Shown here: positions 47,696 through 56,839 of the stretch, piece after piece | Numbering within the stretch: the first letter of the stretch is position 1 | Layout of the letters: each line of letters opens with the position of its first letter | Source of the DNA: G963665085 sp963665085 | GTDB taxonomy: Bacteria; Bacteroidota; Bacteroidia; Bacteroidales; JAAAOM01 | Assembly (NCBI GenBank): GCA_963665085.2 | Contig: CAXXXS010000001.1 | Location: forward strand, 1-64,000 | DNA: 64,000 nucleotides | Direction: 5' to 3' | The notes under the pieces: model-generated | The model's input: the letters and a program-made list of their open reading frames with translations, nothing else | Told to the model about the DNA's origin: nothing | The model's database searches: none | Translations under genes and position numbers: made by a program

Positions 47696-48718
47696 TTAGT
47701 TAGTAATTTCTCCATTTAAATCCCATAAATCTTCCCATCCTTTAGCACTTTCCCAAAGGAATACCTGGCCTTTTATCAAGCGACAATTCTTATCTATTCC
47801 TTCTATAGCTTTCATTTCCTTTTCAGTTAAAGGATCTGAAACAGCAGCATGAAGATTGGATATATATTGACTTTTCTTTATTGAAAAAGGTATAGGAATT
47901 TGTCCTCTTTGAATTGCCCACTTAATACAGACATATGCCGGATGCACATTATATTTTTTAGCAATTTCAACGATTACCGGATCATCTATATCGGATGTAT
48001 CTGAAATCGTCCTGTCTCTTTCTGGCCTACTTGGTGAACCTAAAGGACTATATCCAACCGCTTGAATACTTTCTTCTACACAAAATTGAAATAGCTCCTT
48101 CTGCTGAAAATGAGGATGTAGTTCCATCTGGTTAACAACAGGCTTTATTTTTGCATCCTGCAAAAGCAATTTCAACTTTGGAATTGTCATGTTTGAAGTA
48201 CCTATATTTCGCACCAATCCTTTCTCAACTAACTCTTCCATCTTTCTCCATGTTCTCATATAATTCTCATGGATATAAGGTTTCGCATTTGGATTTCTCT
48301 CATCAACATTACACCCTGGTGGGTGATGATTTGGGAAAGGCCAATGAATTAGGTATAAATCTAAATAATCCTGGTTAAGATCTGATAACGTTTTTTCAAA
48401 GGAAGGAATAACATCTTTCTCATCATGCATATCATTCCATAATTTTGATGTTATCCAAAAATCTTTTCGCTCATAACCTTCGTTAAATAATTTAGTTAGA
48501 ACATTTCCAATTAAATTTTCATTGCCATATACAGAAGCACAATCAAAATGTCTATAACCTACCTTTGCTGCGTTATAAAGAGCTTCTGATACTTGTTCAG
48601 AAGAATATTTATCAGAACCAAAAGTTCCAAGTCCAATTACAGGAATTTCATCTCCTGACGAAAGTTTTATTTTAGGAACTAACTGAGAATTTATAACTCC
48701 TCCTGAATCTTCATCCAT
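47696..48718 (-). CDS. Aldo/keto reductase
   Basis: A 340-residue NAD(P)H-dependent oxidoreductase of the AKR barrel fold. The catalytic tetrad is visible: Asp59 (HFDCASVYG), Tyr64, Lys92 (TSKLW) and His125 (LIHWPFP). The sequence IGTSNMTIPKLKLLL and the cofactor-binding VGYSPLGS region are typical. It is the first gene of the fucosidase operon, directly downstream of a good TAnnTTTG promoter and a LacI-type operator. It may act on L-fucose or on lactaldehyde; neither is proven. Confidence 0.9.
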   Translation of the reverse strand: MDEDSGGVINSQLVPKIKLSSGDEIPVIGLGTFGSDKYSSEQVSEALYNAAKVGYRHFDCASVYGNENLIGNVLTKLFNEGYERKDFWITSKLWNDMHDEKDVIPSFEKTLSDLNQDYLDLYLIHWPFPNHHPPGCNVDERNPNAKPYIHENYMRTWRKMEELVEKGLVRNIGTSNMTIPKLKLLLQDAKIKPVVNQMELHPHFQQKELFQFCVEESIQAVGYSPLGSPSRPERDRTISDTSDIDDPVIVEIAKKYNVHPAYVCIKWAIQRGQIPIPFSIKKSQYISNLHAAVSDPLTEKEMKAIEGIDKNCRLIKGQVFLWESAKGWEDLWDLNGEITN

Positions 48719-48794
48719 ATATACTTTGTTTATAAATTAATTGATTTAAAAATCCTAAAGTTTCTCCTATTTTTACTAAAAACAATTGTATTAA

Positions 48795-48826
48795 CAAATA
48801 TATGAATGAGTTGAATATCAGACAAT
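48795..48826 (-). promoter_or_regulatory. Promoter of the aldo/keto reductase-ADH-fucosidase operon
   Basis: On the minus strand the -7 box TATATTTG (48795-48802) matches the Bacteroidota consensus TAnnTTTG exactly. Twenty bases upstream is ATTG (48823-48826), one base off the -33 TTTG. The start codon is about 75 bases downstream. Confidence 0.65.
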
Positions 48827-48845
48827 AACTAATTTTCACCGAATC

Positions 48846-48875
48846 TATGCAAAGGTTTGATCAAAGGTTTGCATA
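48846..48875. promoter_or_regulatory. Tandem LacI-type operator
   Basis: Two copies of CAAAGGTTTG separated by AT, with outer TATG and CATA arms, form a 30-base near-palindrome. The only breaks in symmetry are the two GG centres. This is the half-site style of LacI-family operators. It lies 34 bases before the lacI-type start and just upstream of the divergent promoter, so it could control both directions and autoregulation. Confidence 0.75.
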
Positions 48876-48909
48876 AAGAAAAACATGACAAAAATCATAC
48901 AACTACAGA

Positions 48910-49929
48910 ATGAAGAAAAAAGTATCGCTAAAAGATATTGCAGAAAAATTAGGGATTTCAATTTCGACAGTCTCTCGTGCATTAAAGGATCATCCCAACA
49001 TCAGCAAAGAGATAAAAGATAAAGTAAACAAACTTGCTGAAGAGTGGAATTATTCTCCAAATCCTTTTGCATTAGGATTACTTCAGGATAAAACATTTAC
49101 GCTTGGTGTAATCGTTCCGGATATTGCAACTCATTTCTATTCTTCAATTATTAAAGGTATTGATGCAGAAGCCCGTAAAAACAATTACCACATTGTGATA
49201 AGTTCATCGGATGAATCATACGAAAAAGAAAAAGAATCAATCAAGAATTTATTACGCTTACAAGTTGACGGGCTGATTATTTGTCTATCAAAAGAGACAA
49301 GTGATCCCAACCTTTTCTTAGAACTACAAAAAGAACATTTCCCAATAGTTTTCTTCGACAGAATTTTACAAAATCCACTTTTTTCTGCTGTTATAGCAAA
49401 AAATGAAGAGGCATCCATAAATATTGTATCCCATTTCGTAGATAAAGGCTATAAGCAAATCGCATTTATAAGTGGCCCCAATCATCTTAGTATATGTCAA
49501 CAGAGAAATGAAGGTTATAAGAAAGGATTAAAAAAAAATAACCTGGTATTTAAAGAAGAATACCTAGTGAGTACTAAACTAAGTTTTGAAGCAGCGATCG
49601 AAGCCACAAGATATTTATTAAATCTCCCAAATCCTCCGGATGCTATTTTTGGTATTAACGACCTGGTAACATTTGGAATTATGGATTTTCTTAAAAAACA
49701 AAGTAAAAAAATACCCCATGAAATTGGATTAATTGGTTTTACAGATGAATTTCACTCAAAACTTGTTGATCCTGCTTTAACTTCTGTTTCCCACCCCACA
49801 TTTGAAATGGGCATACAAGTTGCAAAACTTATTCTTACACAAATAAATTCACCTAACAGTTTTATTCCTCACACAATTGAACTTGACACACTACTTATTG
49901 AGAGAGAATCTACGAAAAGGAAGAAATAA
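48910..49929 (+). CDS. LacI-family transcriptional regulator
   Basis: A 339-residue repressor with an N-terminal helix-turn-helix and hinge (VSLKDIAEKLGISISTVSRALKDHPNISKE, about 5-34) and a periplasmic-binding-like effector domain (FTLGVIVPDIATHFYSSIIKGID ... DAIFGINDLVTFGIMDFL ... VGFTDE-like LIGFTDEFHSKLVDP). It is the only + strand gene in the first 54 kb. It is divergent from the fucosidase operon, so it probably controls that operon through the tandem operator, with a sugar as effector. It ends one base before the convergent HAD gene. Confidence 0.93.
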   Translation: MKKKVSLKDIAEKLGISISTVSRALKDHPNISKEIKDKVNKLAEEWNYSPNPFALGLLQDKTFTLGVIVPDIATHFYSSIIKGIDAEARKNNYHIVISSSDESYEKEKESIKNLLRLQVDGLIICLSKETSDPNLFLELQKEHFPIVFFDRILQNPLFSAVIAKNEEASINIVSHFVDKGYKQIAFISGPNHLSICQQRNEGYKKGLKKNNLVFKEEYLVSTKLSFEAAIEATRYLLNLPNPPDAIFGINDLVTFGIMDFLKKQSKKIPHEIGLIGFTDEFHSKLVDPALTSVSHPTFEMGIQVAKLILTQINSPNSFIPHTIELDTLLIERESTKRKK

Positions 49930-49930
49930 T

Positions 49931-50593
49931 TTAGGAAAGAATATTCAACAACTCCCTATCAAACTCATCGAAATGATTTATCACGGGTAAGTTAAATTCC
50001 TTATACTTCTCACCTGTAGAATTAACGATAATCACTTCTTTAACATTAGCATTCAGGGCCGCCTGTATTCCTGAAAATGAATCTTCAAATATTATAGTTT
50101 TTTCCTTACTTACTTTTAGTTTGTCAATAGCTAATTCAAATAAATCAGGATTTGGTTTACCTCTGATAGATCCATCATTGTAAATAATATGCTCTTCTTT
50201 AAAATATTTCAGCAGATTGAACTTATCTATAAAAAAATCAACATTGGATTTTCCTGCTGCTGTAGCTATTGCAATAGGAATCCCCTGTTTCTTTAAATAA
50301 TTGATTAGTGATTCGGCACCAGGTGCCAGTTGCATTTCATGCTTAAGGCATTCGCTTCTATAGATAATTTCCTTTTCTTCTTCGAGATTATGAATCTCTT
50401 CACTCGTGAATTTTCGATTAAAAATAATCTCGAAAGTATCCTTCCCATTTCTACCATGGATATATTCCTTTTTCTGTTTCTCAGAAAGGTTTATCTTATA
50501 TTTTGATAAATATTCATCCCATGAAGACTCCTGATATTCAGAATCCCAGAACAAAGTCCCATTAAAATCGAATATTACACCGCCCTTTTTCAT
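49931..50593 (-). CDS. HAD-superfamily phosphatase, beta-phosphoglucomutase-like
   Basis: A 220-residue HAD subfamily IA protein with nucleophile Asp9 in FDFNGTL, a helical cap, motif II region IAIATAAGKSN, Lys in GKPNPDLF and motif IV IFEDSFSGIQAA. The Asn in DFNGT, where Asp is usual, suits phosphatases or mutases of the beta-PGM group with a relaxed second position. It is convergent with the lacI-type gene. A sugar-phosphate phosphatase is the best guess. Confidence 0.83.
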   Translation of the reverse strand: MKKGGVIFDFNGTLFWDSEYQESSWDEYLSKYKINLSEKQKKEYIHGRNGKDTFEIIFNRKFTSEEIHNLEEEKEIIYRSECLKHEMQLAPGAESLINYLKKQGIPIAIATAAGKSNVDFFIDKFNLLKYFKEEHIIYNDGSIRGKPNPDLFELAIDKLKVSKEKTIIFEDSFSGIQAALNANVKEVIIVNSTGEKYKEFNLPVINHFDEFDRELLNILS

Positions 50594-50656
50594 ACTATAA
50601 AAAACATGGATTATAAAATACCTATTCTAAAAAACTGGAAATAAAGAATTCATTTT

Positions 50657-52639
50657 TTATTCTGCAGGAACATAATCTGTCCTCAGCACCCTAAATTCAG
50701 TCCGTCTATTAAGCTGATGTGCAATTTCCTGCTCCATCTCACTACCCAGATTATTGATAAATTCTTCCGTTAGCTCATCTCCTACTTTGAACATCTTATT
50801 CTGCTCTGCAGATTTTTCATCAACAATACGTGGTTGAGTTTCACCATAACCTTTTGCAGTTAACCTGTCAGCCGAAATTCCATTCTGAATCAAATATTCA
50901 ACCGCAGATTGAGCTCGTTTTTGAGATAATTCAAGGTTGAAATCATCGCTACCTCTTGCATCGGTATGAGACATTAGCTCAATAGTAATATTTGGATTAT
51001 CATTTAAAGTTTCAACTAATCTATCCAGCATAACCATTGACTCTGGCCTTAAATCCCATTTCCTGAAATCATAAATAATATTTGGAAGTTCAATTGGAGC
51101 CTCTATAGAAGAAAGTAAAATAGTAGTTTTAAACTCTGTACTTTCACTGATTCCTTTGGTTGTTTCACGCTCTTTACCATTTAAGAACCCATCATGTGAA
51201 GCTATAAAAAGATAATCCGTTCCCGGTTTTAATAAAAATTTAAATTGACCGTTTTCCGAGGTTGTTGTTTCAAGCGTCATTCCATCACTACTGATAGATT
51301 TTACAATAGAGCCTCCTAATGGTTCTTCATTCTTCTCATCTTTTACCGTACCAACAATACTAAAACGCAATGGTGGAAGCATAAACATAAAAATATCGTC
51401 ATCACCTCTTGTTGTTCTACTTGAAGTAAAATAACCCCGTTCAATATCCTGTTCGAAGACTATCCCAAAATCATCTGCAGATGAATTTATAGGAGATTTC
51501 ATATTTTCAACAACAATTTTACCCTGTGCATCTGGAGAAACTTTGAAAATATCAAGTCCTCCCATACCTAAATGTCCGTTTGAAGAAAAATACAACGTGC
51601 CATCCGGATGCATATAGGGATAAACCTCTTTACCTGATGTATTAATAGGTCCTCCCAGATTTACAGGAGCACCCCATTTGGATGATTGATCTGGCCGAGT
51701 AGATTTCCATATATCCATATCTCCATATCCGCCCTCCATATCAGAAACAAAAAACAAAGTAAGTCCATCTGGCGATAACGCTGGATGAGCAACAACAATG
51801 CTATCTGGGGCTAAATCGATAACTTCAGCTTTTTCCCAATCTTCTCCCTGCCTTTTAGCTACTAAAATCTCACAACCAAGATTTTTATTCTTACTGGCCC
51901 TACAACGCGTAAAATAAAGATTATCATAATCCTGCGATAATACAGGTGTACCATCCTCAAATTCTGAATTTACTTCTTCTGAAAGTGGAACAGGTTCACT
52001 CCAACTTCCTTTTCTATCAATCGTTGATGTATAAATATCAACAAAATTCTCGTTTGTTGCCCCGTGAATCTCTGAACCCGTTGACGCCTCCCTTGAGGAA
52101 GTAAAGAAAACAACACCATAATCTGCCCTTGCAAAGAATGGACTATAATCATTCTCTTTTGAGTTAAAAAATTTCATATCTTCAACAATATATCCATTGG
52201 GATTTTCAAGCCATTCCATAGCCAATTCGCAGGAACGAATACCATTTTCGCCACGAGGATCATCAGGGACAAAATCCTTGTATTTTTGAAATTGCATTAT
52301 AGCCTCCTCATAGTCCTCATTCATCTTAAGTGCTTGTGCATACTGTAAATAAACCTCTGGATTATTGTAGCCCCGGGTAATTGCTTTTTTGTACCACATA
52401 GCAGCTTTCTTTGGTTCATTTGTCCTGTAGAAACAATCTGCAATAAGGTAAACCATCTCATTTTTTAGTTCATTGTCTGATGTTTGATTGTATGCATCAC
52501 TAAAAAGATCGATGGCTTTTTTATATTCTCCCGCTTCATAAGTACTATAGGCCTGTAAAGTCCTCTTACTTTTCTGAGCTTGAATATTCTGAATACTAAA
52601 AGTGAGTAATATGAAAGTAATTAACTTGAAATATTTCAT
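50657..52639 (-). CDS. OmpA-family protein with TPR, PD40 propeller and regulatory-like domain
   Basis: A 660-residue outer-membrane-associated protein: signal peptide 1-21, TPR repeats about 25-130, PD40/WD40-like beta-propeller about 140-410 (AHPALSPDGLTLFFVSDMEGGYG, YPYMHPDGTLYFSSNGH), carboxypeptidase-regulatory-like domain about 425-505, and OmpA peptidoglycan-binding domain about 525-655 (MSHTDARGSDDFNLELSQKRAQ). The layout matches the PorE/SprE-like OmpA proteins common in Bacteroidota with type IX secretion. It probably ties the outer membrane to peptidoglycan. It stands alone in its region. Confidence 0.9.
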   Translation of the reverse strand: MKYFKLITFILLTFSIQNIQAQKSKRTLQAYSTYEAGEYKKAIDLFSDAYNQTSDNELKNEMVYLIADCFYRTNEPKKAAMWYKKAITRGYNNPEVYLQYAQALKMNEDYEEAIMQFQKYKDFVPDDPRGENGIRSCELAMEWLENPNGYIVEDMKFFNSKENDYSPFFARADYGVVFFTSSREASTGSEIHGATNENFVDIYTSTIDRKGSWSEPVPLSEEVNSEFEDGTPVLSQDYDNLYFTRCRASKNKNLGCEILVAKRQGEDWEKAEVIDLAPDSIVVAHPALSPDGLTLFFVSDMEGGYGDMDIWKSTRPDQSSKWGAPVNLGGPINTSGKEVYPYMHPDGTLYFSSNGHLGMGGLDIFKVSPDAQGKIVVENMKSPINSSADDFGIVFEQDIERGYFTSSRTTRGDDDIFMFMLPPLRFSIVGTVKDEKNEEPLGGSIVKSISSDGMTLETTTSENGQFKFLLKPGTDYLFIASHDGFLNGKERETTKGISESTEFKTTILLSSIEAPIELPNIIYDFRKWDLRPESMVMLDRLVETLNDNPNITIELMSHTDARGSDDFNLELSQKRAQSAVEYLIQNGISADRLTAKGYGETQPRIVDEKSAEQNKMFKVGDELTEEFINNLGSEMEQEIAHQLNRRTEFRVLRTDYVPAE

Positions 52640-52819
52640 TTTTAATGCCTTTTTACCTAAATAATTGCCAAAATAAACGGTTTAAATTTAAACTAAATTA
52701 TTTATTATTTAAAACAAAGCTGTTGATATTAAGGTTGTATGTGACAATTAACTTTTTATCTGGGAAATTTATTGTTTAAAATACATATAAATTATTATTT
52801 CCTGCATTCTTATAAATTT

Positions 52820-53416
52820 CTATTGTTTTTTCGCTATTAATCGAATGATTTCAGCTTTCCCAAAATGAGCTTCACTCTCATTTACTTCTTTTTCATATTC
52901 TTCCAACAGCTCAATCTTTAATCCATAAAAATCAGCCTTCAACATTTCAACACTAAAAAGCATGTCAATATTCTTAGGCCCTCCTGAGTTATTATTGATC
53001 TGTTTCTTATTAAATGCCTCCAGTAAAATTATTCCATTTTTTTTCAAATACCTCTTCAAAGATTTATGAAAAACATTTCGAATAGTTGGCACTACATGGG
53101 AATATATTAAAGCAATTACATCGTATGAACCTTCGTTTGCTGTAAAATATTCAAATGAATCAATTGTATATTCAATAGAAACATTATTTTCTTCTGCAAG
53201 CCGTAAAGCTTTTTGTCTCCCCTCAGAACTTTGATCAAACGCACTGACAGACCAACCTTTTTTAGCAGCATAAATAGCATTTCTACCTTCTCCCTCCGCA
53301 GGCAATAAAATTTTTCCTGGCGGCAAATCATCTATCATCTCCTTAAAAAAGCCATTTGGTTCTTTACCATAAATATATTCTTTGGCTGCATATCTTTCGT
53401 TCCAGAATTCTTTCAT
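52820..53416 (-). CDS. Class I SAM-dependent methyltransferase, TehB-like
   Basis: A 198-residue methyltransferase starting MKEFWNERYAAKEYIYGKEPN, with the SAM site LLPAEGEGRNAIYAAKKGWSVSAFDQSSEG (about 37-66) and YDVIALIYSHV. The GEGRNA form in place of GxGxG and the overall length match TehB/thiopurine-type small-molecule methyltransferases. It is monocistronic. The substrate is unknown; a tellurite or thiol detoxification role is only a family hint. Confidence 0.8.
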   Translation of the reverse strand: MKEFWNERYAAKEYIYGKEPNGFFKEMIDDLPPGKILLPAEGEGRNAIYAAKKGWSVSAFDQSSEGRQKALRLAEENNVSIEYTIDSFEYFTANEGSYDVIALIYSHVVPTIRNVFHKSLKRYLKKNGIILLEAFNKKQINNNSGGPKNIDMLFSVEMLKADFYGLKIELLEEYEKEVNESEAHFGKAEIIRLIAKKQ

Positions 53417-53718
53417 CGTATTTACTACTTTAAATTTTTAAACAAACCACTTTGGAATAAAAATCCATAGTTTTAAAAGAAAAAAACAAATTTCTTAATT
53501 TATAATTCATTGAAGATTTAAGATTATCTTCGATTTCAACATTCAAAAATCGACAATCAGCAATCAACATTTTTTTTAGAACCAATGACAAAGGACGAGC
53601 TCAGCGGAGCTAAAGTATCTGCAATGAAACTGAGTTTACGGACTCGCCGTAGGCAATCGCAGGTTTTTAACCTTTAACCAGATAATAAACCGACTACTTC
53701 ACTGAAAGTTTACTTTTT
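53417..53718. other. Intergenic gap with a G+C-richer patch
   Basis: A 302-base gap. Bases about 53590-53665 are clearly richer in G and C than everything around them (GACGAGCTCAGCGGAGCT, GACTCGCCGTAGGC). No open frame, tRNA fold or terminator was recognised. It resembles an interspersed intergenic repeat rather than a gene. Confidence 0.45.
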
Positions 53719-54432
53719 TCAGAACGCTAAATAAAAATCCTTTGTCAGTTCAATATATTCATCGGTATAATCGTGCCTTTTCTGTTTCTCAATGGTAAGC
53801 GAACTATGAATTGTCCTTGTCCCAATTCTTGAAAACTCGAGGAGTACTCTTTTGGGGGGAAGAGAAAGATTAGGATGTACAACCGTAATTTTTGTAAGAT
53901 ACAATTGATGATATATTGCTATTTCTAACAAACCTTTATTTTCATCAAATGGAAAAACCATACAAAAACGCCCTTTATTAGAAAGCAACTTTTCAACTCC
54001 AAAAAACAACTCTTCTATTGTAAGTAAATGAGAATGCCTGGCTGCATTTCTATCTTCATCTAACGATTTTAATGAATTTTTAAAATATGGAGGATTTGTA
54101 ACGATTAGATCATACTTACTATCGTTTGTTTTAGAATACGCCTGAAAATCCTGATGAATAACGTTAACCCTATCCTTCCAAGATGAAGCTACCACATTAT
54201 CAGAAGCTTGTTCAAAGGCTTCTTCATTAATCTCAACCGCATCAATAACCGCATCCGATCGTTGTGCCAGCATTAGTGCGATCAATCCAGTTCCAGTCCC
54301 TACATCTAAAATTCTCTCAGAATTCCCAATATCTGTCCACGCACCAAGCAGGACCCCATCTGTCCCTACCTTCATAGCACACTTATCTTGCCAGATAGTA
54401 AATTGTTTAAATTTAAAATATGGATTAGGCAT
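53719..54432 (-). CDS. trmN6: tRNA1(Val) adenine-37 N6-methyltransferase
   Basis: A 237-residue methyltransferase with MKVGTDGVLLGAW (about 20-32), SAM motif ILDVGTGTGLIALMLAQR (41-58) and the amino-methyltransferase motif NPPY at 113-116. This combination is that of YfiC/TrmN6, which methylates A37 of tRNA1(Val). Length is normal. Adenine methyltransferases acting on DNA also carry NPPY, but the N-terminal VGTDG motif favours TrmN6. Confidence 0.88.
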   Translation of the reverse strand: MPNPYFKFKQFTIWQDKCAMKVGTDGVLLGAWTDIGNSERILDVGTGTGLIALMLAQRSDAVIDAVEINEEAFEQASDNVVASSWKDRVNVIHQDFQAYSKTNDSKYDLIVTNPPYFKNSLKSLDEDRNAARHSHLLTIEELFFGVEKLLSNKGRFCMVFPFDENKGLLEIAIYHQLYLTKITVVHPNLSLPPKRVLLEFSRIGTRTIHSSLTIEKQKRHDYTDEYIELTKDFYLAF

Positions 54433-54614
54433 GACTCATAACTTATTAGATTTTCAAAGGTTTACACACAAAGTCCTCTATCAAACTCGCTACCCAGAAG
54501 GATTACAAGGTGTAAAATTACAAAAAAATATTCCCGTGCCTTATATGACTTCCATCATTTCATTTTTTTAAGTTTTATCAGTCTTTTGTTGGTTAATAAT
54601 TAAATGGATGAATC

Positions 54615-56504
54615 ATGAAAAAAATTGTAAACCAATTTGTACTTTTATTTGTTTTAATACTTTTCTTAAACAATGTAATAATAATGGCACAACCAAAAGA
54701 CAGAAGTGAAATTGAGGTGAAAGACACCTGGCGGTTAGAAGACATTTACACCACAGAAAACGATTGGAAAACAGCAAAAGAAGCTTATGCAAAAGACATT
54801 GAAAAACTACCTGAGTTTAAAGGCACTCTAACGATATCTGCAAAAAAGTTACTTGCCTTCCTAGAATATAGTGCTAAACTTTCAAAAGAAGGAACACGAT
54901 TATACTCTTATGCTTCTATGCATTCTGATGAAGACACCAGAAAAACAGAATATCTTGCAATGAAACAAGAAATGGATCAGCTTTTTACAAAAGCAGGTTC
55001 TATGTCTTCATACAGCGTACCGGAAATTTTAACCTTAAATAAAGCAACAATTGACAGGTTTATTTCTGAAGAAGAAGGATTAAAACCGTATAAAGTTTAT
55101 TTGTATGATTTACTTCGCAAAAAAGAACATAAATTATCAGAAAAAGAAGAAAAAATTCTTGCAGAGGCAAATCTGCTAACAGGCACTCCTTACTCTATTT
55201 ACAATGTATTTAGCAATGCTGAAATGCCTTATCCAGAAGTAACTTTATCAACAGGAGAAAAAGTAAGGTTAGATCAGGCTGGTTATTCAAAATACAGAGG
55301 ATTACAAAACAGGGAAGACAGAGAATTAGTCTTTAAAACATTTTGGGAAACATACAGCCAATACCAAAGGACTATTGCCGAACAACTTTATGGCAATGTA
55401 AAAGTTGATGTTTTCAATATGAAAGCCAGAGGATATAAAAGTTCTTTAGAAAGTGCTTTGGATGGTTTTAATATCCCAACGGAGGTCTATACATCGTTGG
55501 TTAACAATGTAAATAATAACCTGGGCTCATTTCATCGTTATCTCGAACTTAAGAAAAGAATGCTTGGTGTTGACACACTAAAGTACTCAGACATGTATGC
55601 CCCAACCGTTGAGGGTGTTGAGCTGGAATACGATATTGAAGAAGCAAAAGAGATGGTCCTGGATGCCGTAAAACCTCTTGGAAAAGAATATCAGGCTATC
55701 CTTAAAGAATCATTTGACGAAAGATGGATTGATGTTTATCCTACGCCAGGAAAACGTTCCGGGGCATATTCAAATGGTAGTGTTTATGATGTTCATCCGT
55801 ATGTATTACTAAACTACAACGGCGAATACGAAGATGTTAGCACTCTTGCCCATGAAATGGGACATGCACTACATAGTTACAACTCAAATAAAAATCAACC
55901 TTTTGCAACAGCAGATTATTCTATCTTTGTTGCTGAAGTTGCATCTACATTTAACGAAGTTCTTTTATACGATAAAGTACTAAAAGAAATTAAAGACGAA
56001 GATACTCGTTTATCTTTATTGATGACTTACCTTGATGGATTCAAAGGAACCTTATTCAGACAAACACAATTTGCTGAATTCGAACTAAAAATTCATGAAA
56101 AGGTTGAAGCTGGAGAACCTTTAACCAGTGACGTTTTATCTAAAATGTACGGTGATATCCTCGAAGCTTATTATGGACAAGACAAGAATGTGTGCATTAT
56201 AGATGATTTATATAAAATGGAATGGGCTTATATCCCTCATTTCTATTACAATTTTTATGTTTACCAATATGCAACTTCATTTACAGCCTCCATTGCTTTG
56301 GCTGAGAAAGTCCAATCAGGAGAAGAAGGGGCCGTAGATAAATACTTAAACTTTATCTCTTCAGGAAGTTCAGATTATCCAATCAACCTACTAAAAAATG
56401 CAGGTGTTGATATGACAACTCAAGATCCGTTTAATAACGCAATGAAAGTTATGAATAGGATTATGGATGAGATTGAAAAAATCCTGGATAAAAAAGGAAT
56501 ATAA
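54615..56504 (+). CDS. pepF: Oligoendopeptidase F (M3B), with N-terminal export signal
   Basis: A 629-residue zinc metallopeptidase. The HEMGH motif is at 413-417, with the third ligand Glu441 in VAEVASTFNE, typical of PepF. The N-terminal 25 residues are hydrophobic (FVLLFVLILFLNN) and end MAQ, which suggests export or membrane anchoring; most PepF enzymes are cytosolic. It cleaves short peptides, here probably in the periplasm. A strong terminator follows. Confidence 0.93.
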   Translation: MKKIVNQFVLLFVLILFLNNVIIMAQPKDRSEIEVKDTWRLEDIYTTENDWKTAKEAYAKDIEKLPEFKGTLTISAKKLLAFLEYSAKLSKEGTRLYSYASMHSDEDTRKTEYLAMKQEMDQLFTKAGSMSSYSVPEILTLNKATIDRFISEEEGLKPYKVYLYDLLRKKEHKLSEKEEKILAEANLLTGTPYSIYNVFSNAEMPYPEVTLSTGEKVRLDQAGYSKYRGLQNREDRELVFKTFWETYSQYQRTIAEQLYGNVKVDVFNMKARGYKSSLESALDGFNIPTEVYTSLVNNVNNNLGSFHRYLELKKRMLGVDTLKYSDMYAPTVEGVELEYDIEEAKEMVLDAVKPLGKEYQAILKESFDERWIDVYPTPGKRSGAYSNGSVYDVHPYVLLNYNGEYEDVSTLAHEMGHALHSYNSNKNQPFATADYSIFVAEVASTFNEVLLYDKVLKEIKDEDTRLSLLMTYLDGFKGTLFRQTQFAEFELKIHEKVEAGEPLTSDVLSKMYGDILEAYYGQDKNVCIIDDLYKMEWAYIPHFYYNFYVYQYATSFTASIALAEKVQSGEEGAVDKYLNFISSGSSDYPINLLKNAGVDMTTQDPFNNAMKVMNRIMDEIEKILDKKGI

Positions 56505-56510
56505 TTTATT

Positions 56511-56545
56511 ATCCTTCTTCGTCTAAAGGCGAAGAAGGATTTTAT
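56511..56545 (+). terminator. Intrinsic terminator after oligoendopeptidase F
   Basis: ATCCTTCTTCG (56511-56521) and CGAAGAAGGAT (56530-56540) pair perfectly over 11 bp with an 8-base loop, followed by TTTTATT. It begins 6 bases after the pepF stop. Confidence 0.9.
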
Positions 56546-56591
56546 TATTCAAACTACTTTTTTATTATCTTTGGGCAAAATTATAAAGAGT

Positions 56592-56813
56592 ATGCAAAGC
56601 ACTATATTATTCATAAGTGGTCCGGAAATATTTATCGTTCTTATTGTTGTGTTGCTCCTTTTTGGTTCAAAGAAAATACCTGAAATGGCAAGGGGCCTTG
56701 GCAAAGGAATGTATGAATTCCGAAAAGCAACAGAAGAAATAAAAAAAGAGATAAACGAAAGTTCCAAGGATCTACAAAAAGATATAAATGACATTCAAGA
56801 CTCCGTTAAATAG
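56592..56813 (+). CDS. tatA: Twin-arginine translocase subunit TatA/E
   Basis: A 73-residue protein from the ATG at 56592; a TTG-start extension of seven residues overlaps the end of the upstream terminator region and is unlikely. It shows the TatA plan: one N-terminal membrane helix (IFIVLIVVLLLFG), the FGSKKIPEMARGLGKG hinge and an amphipathic helix, then a charged tail. It forms the Tat pore ring with TatC encoded elsewhere. It is 26 bases upstream of the antiporter gene. A Tat-like signal occurs on the TIM-barrel protein at 36468-37412. Confidence 0.9.
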   Translation: MQSTILFISGPEIFIVLIVVLLLFGSKKIPEMARGLGKGMYEFRKATEEIKKEINESSKDLQKDINDIQDSVK

Positions 56814-56839
56814 ATTATTCTCAAACTAATCTATAATTA

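Noticed and set aside
47683..47715. ATG at 47715 as start of the zinc dehydrogenase
   Set aside because: Possible but less likely: it overlaps the upstream gene by 20 bases and adds a lysine-rich segment not typical of the family; the ATG at 47682 was chosen.
53590..53665. Possible tRNA or small RNA in the G+C-rich patch
   Set aside because: No acceptor stem, anticodon or T-loop pattern, and no CCA end could be found.
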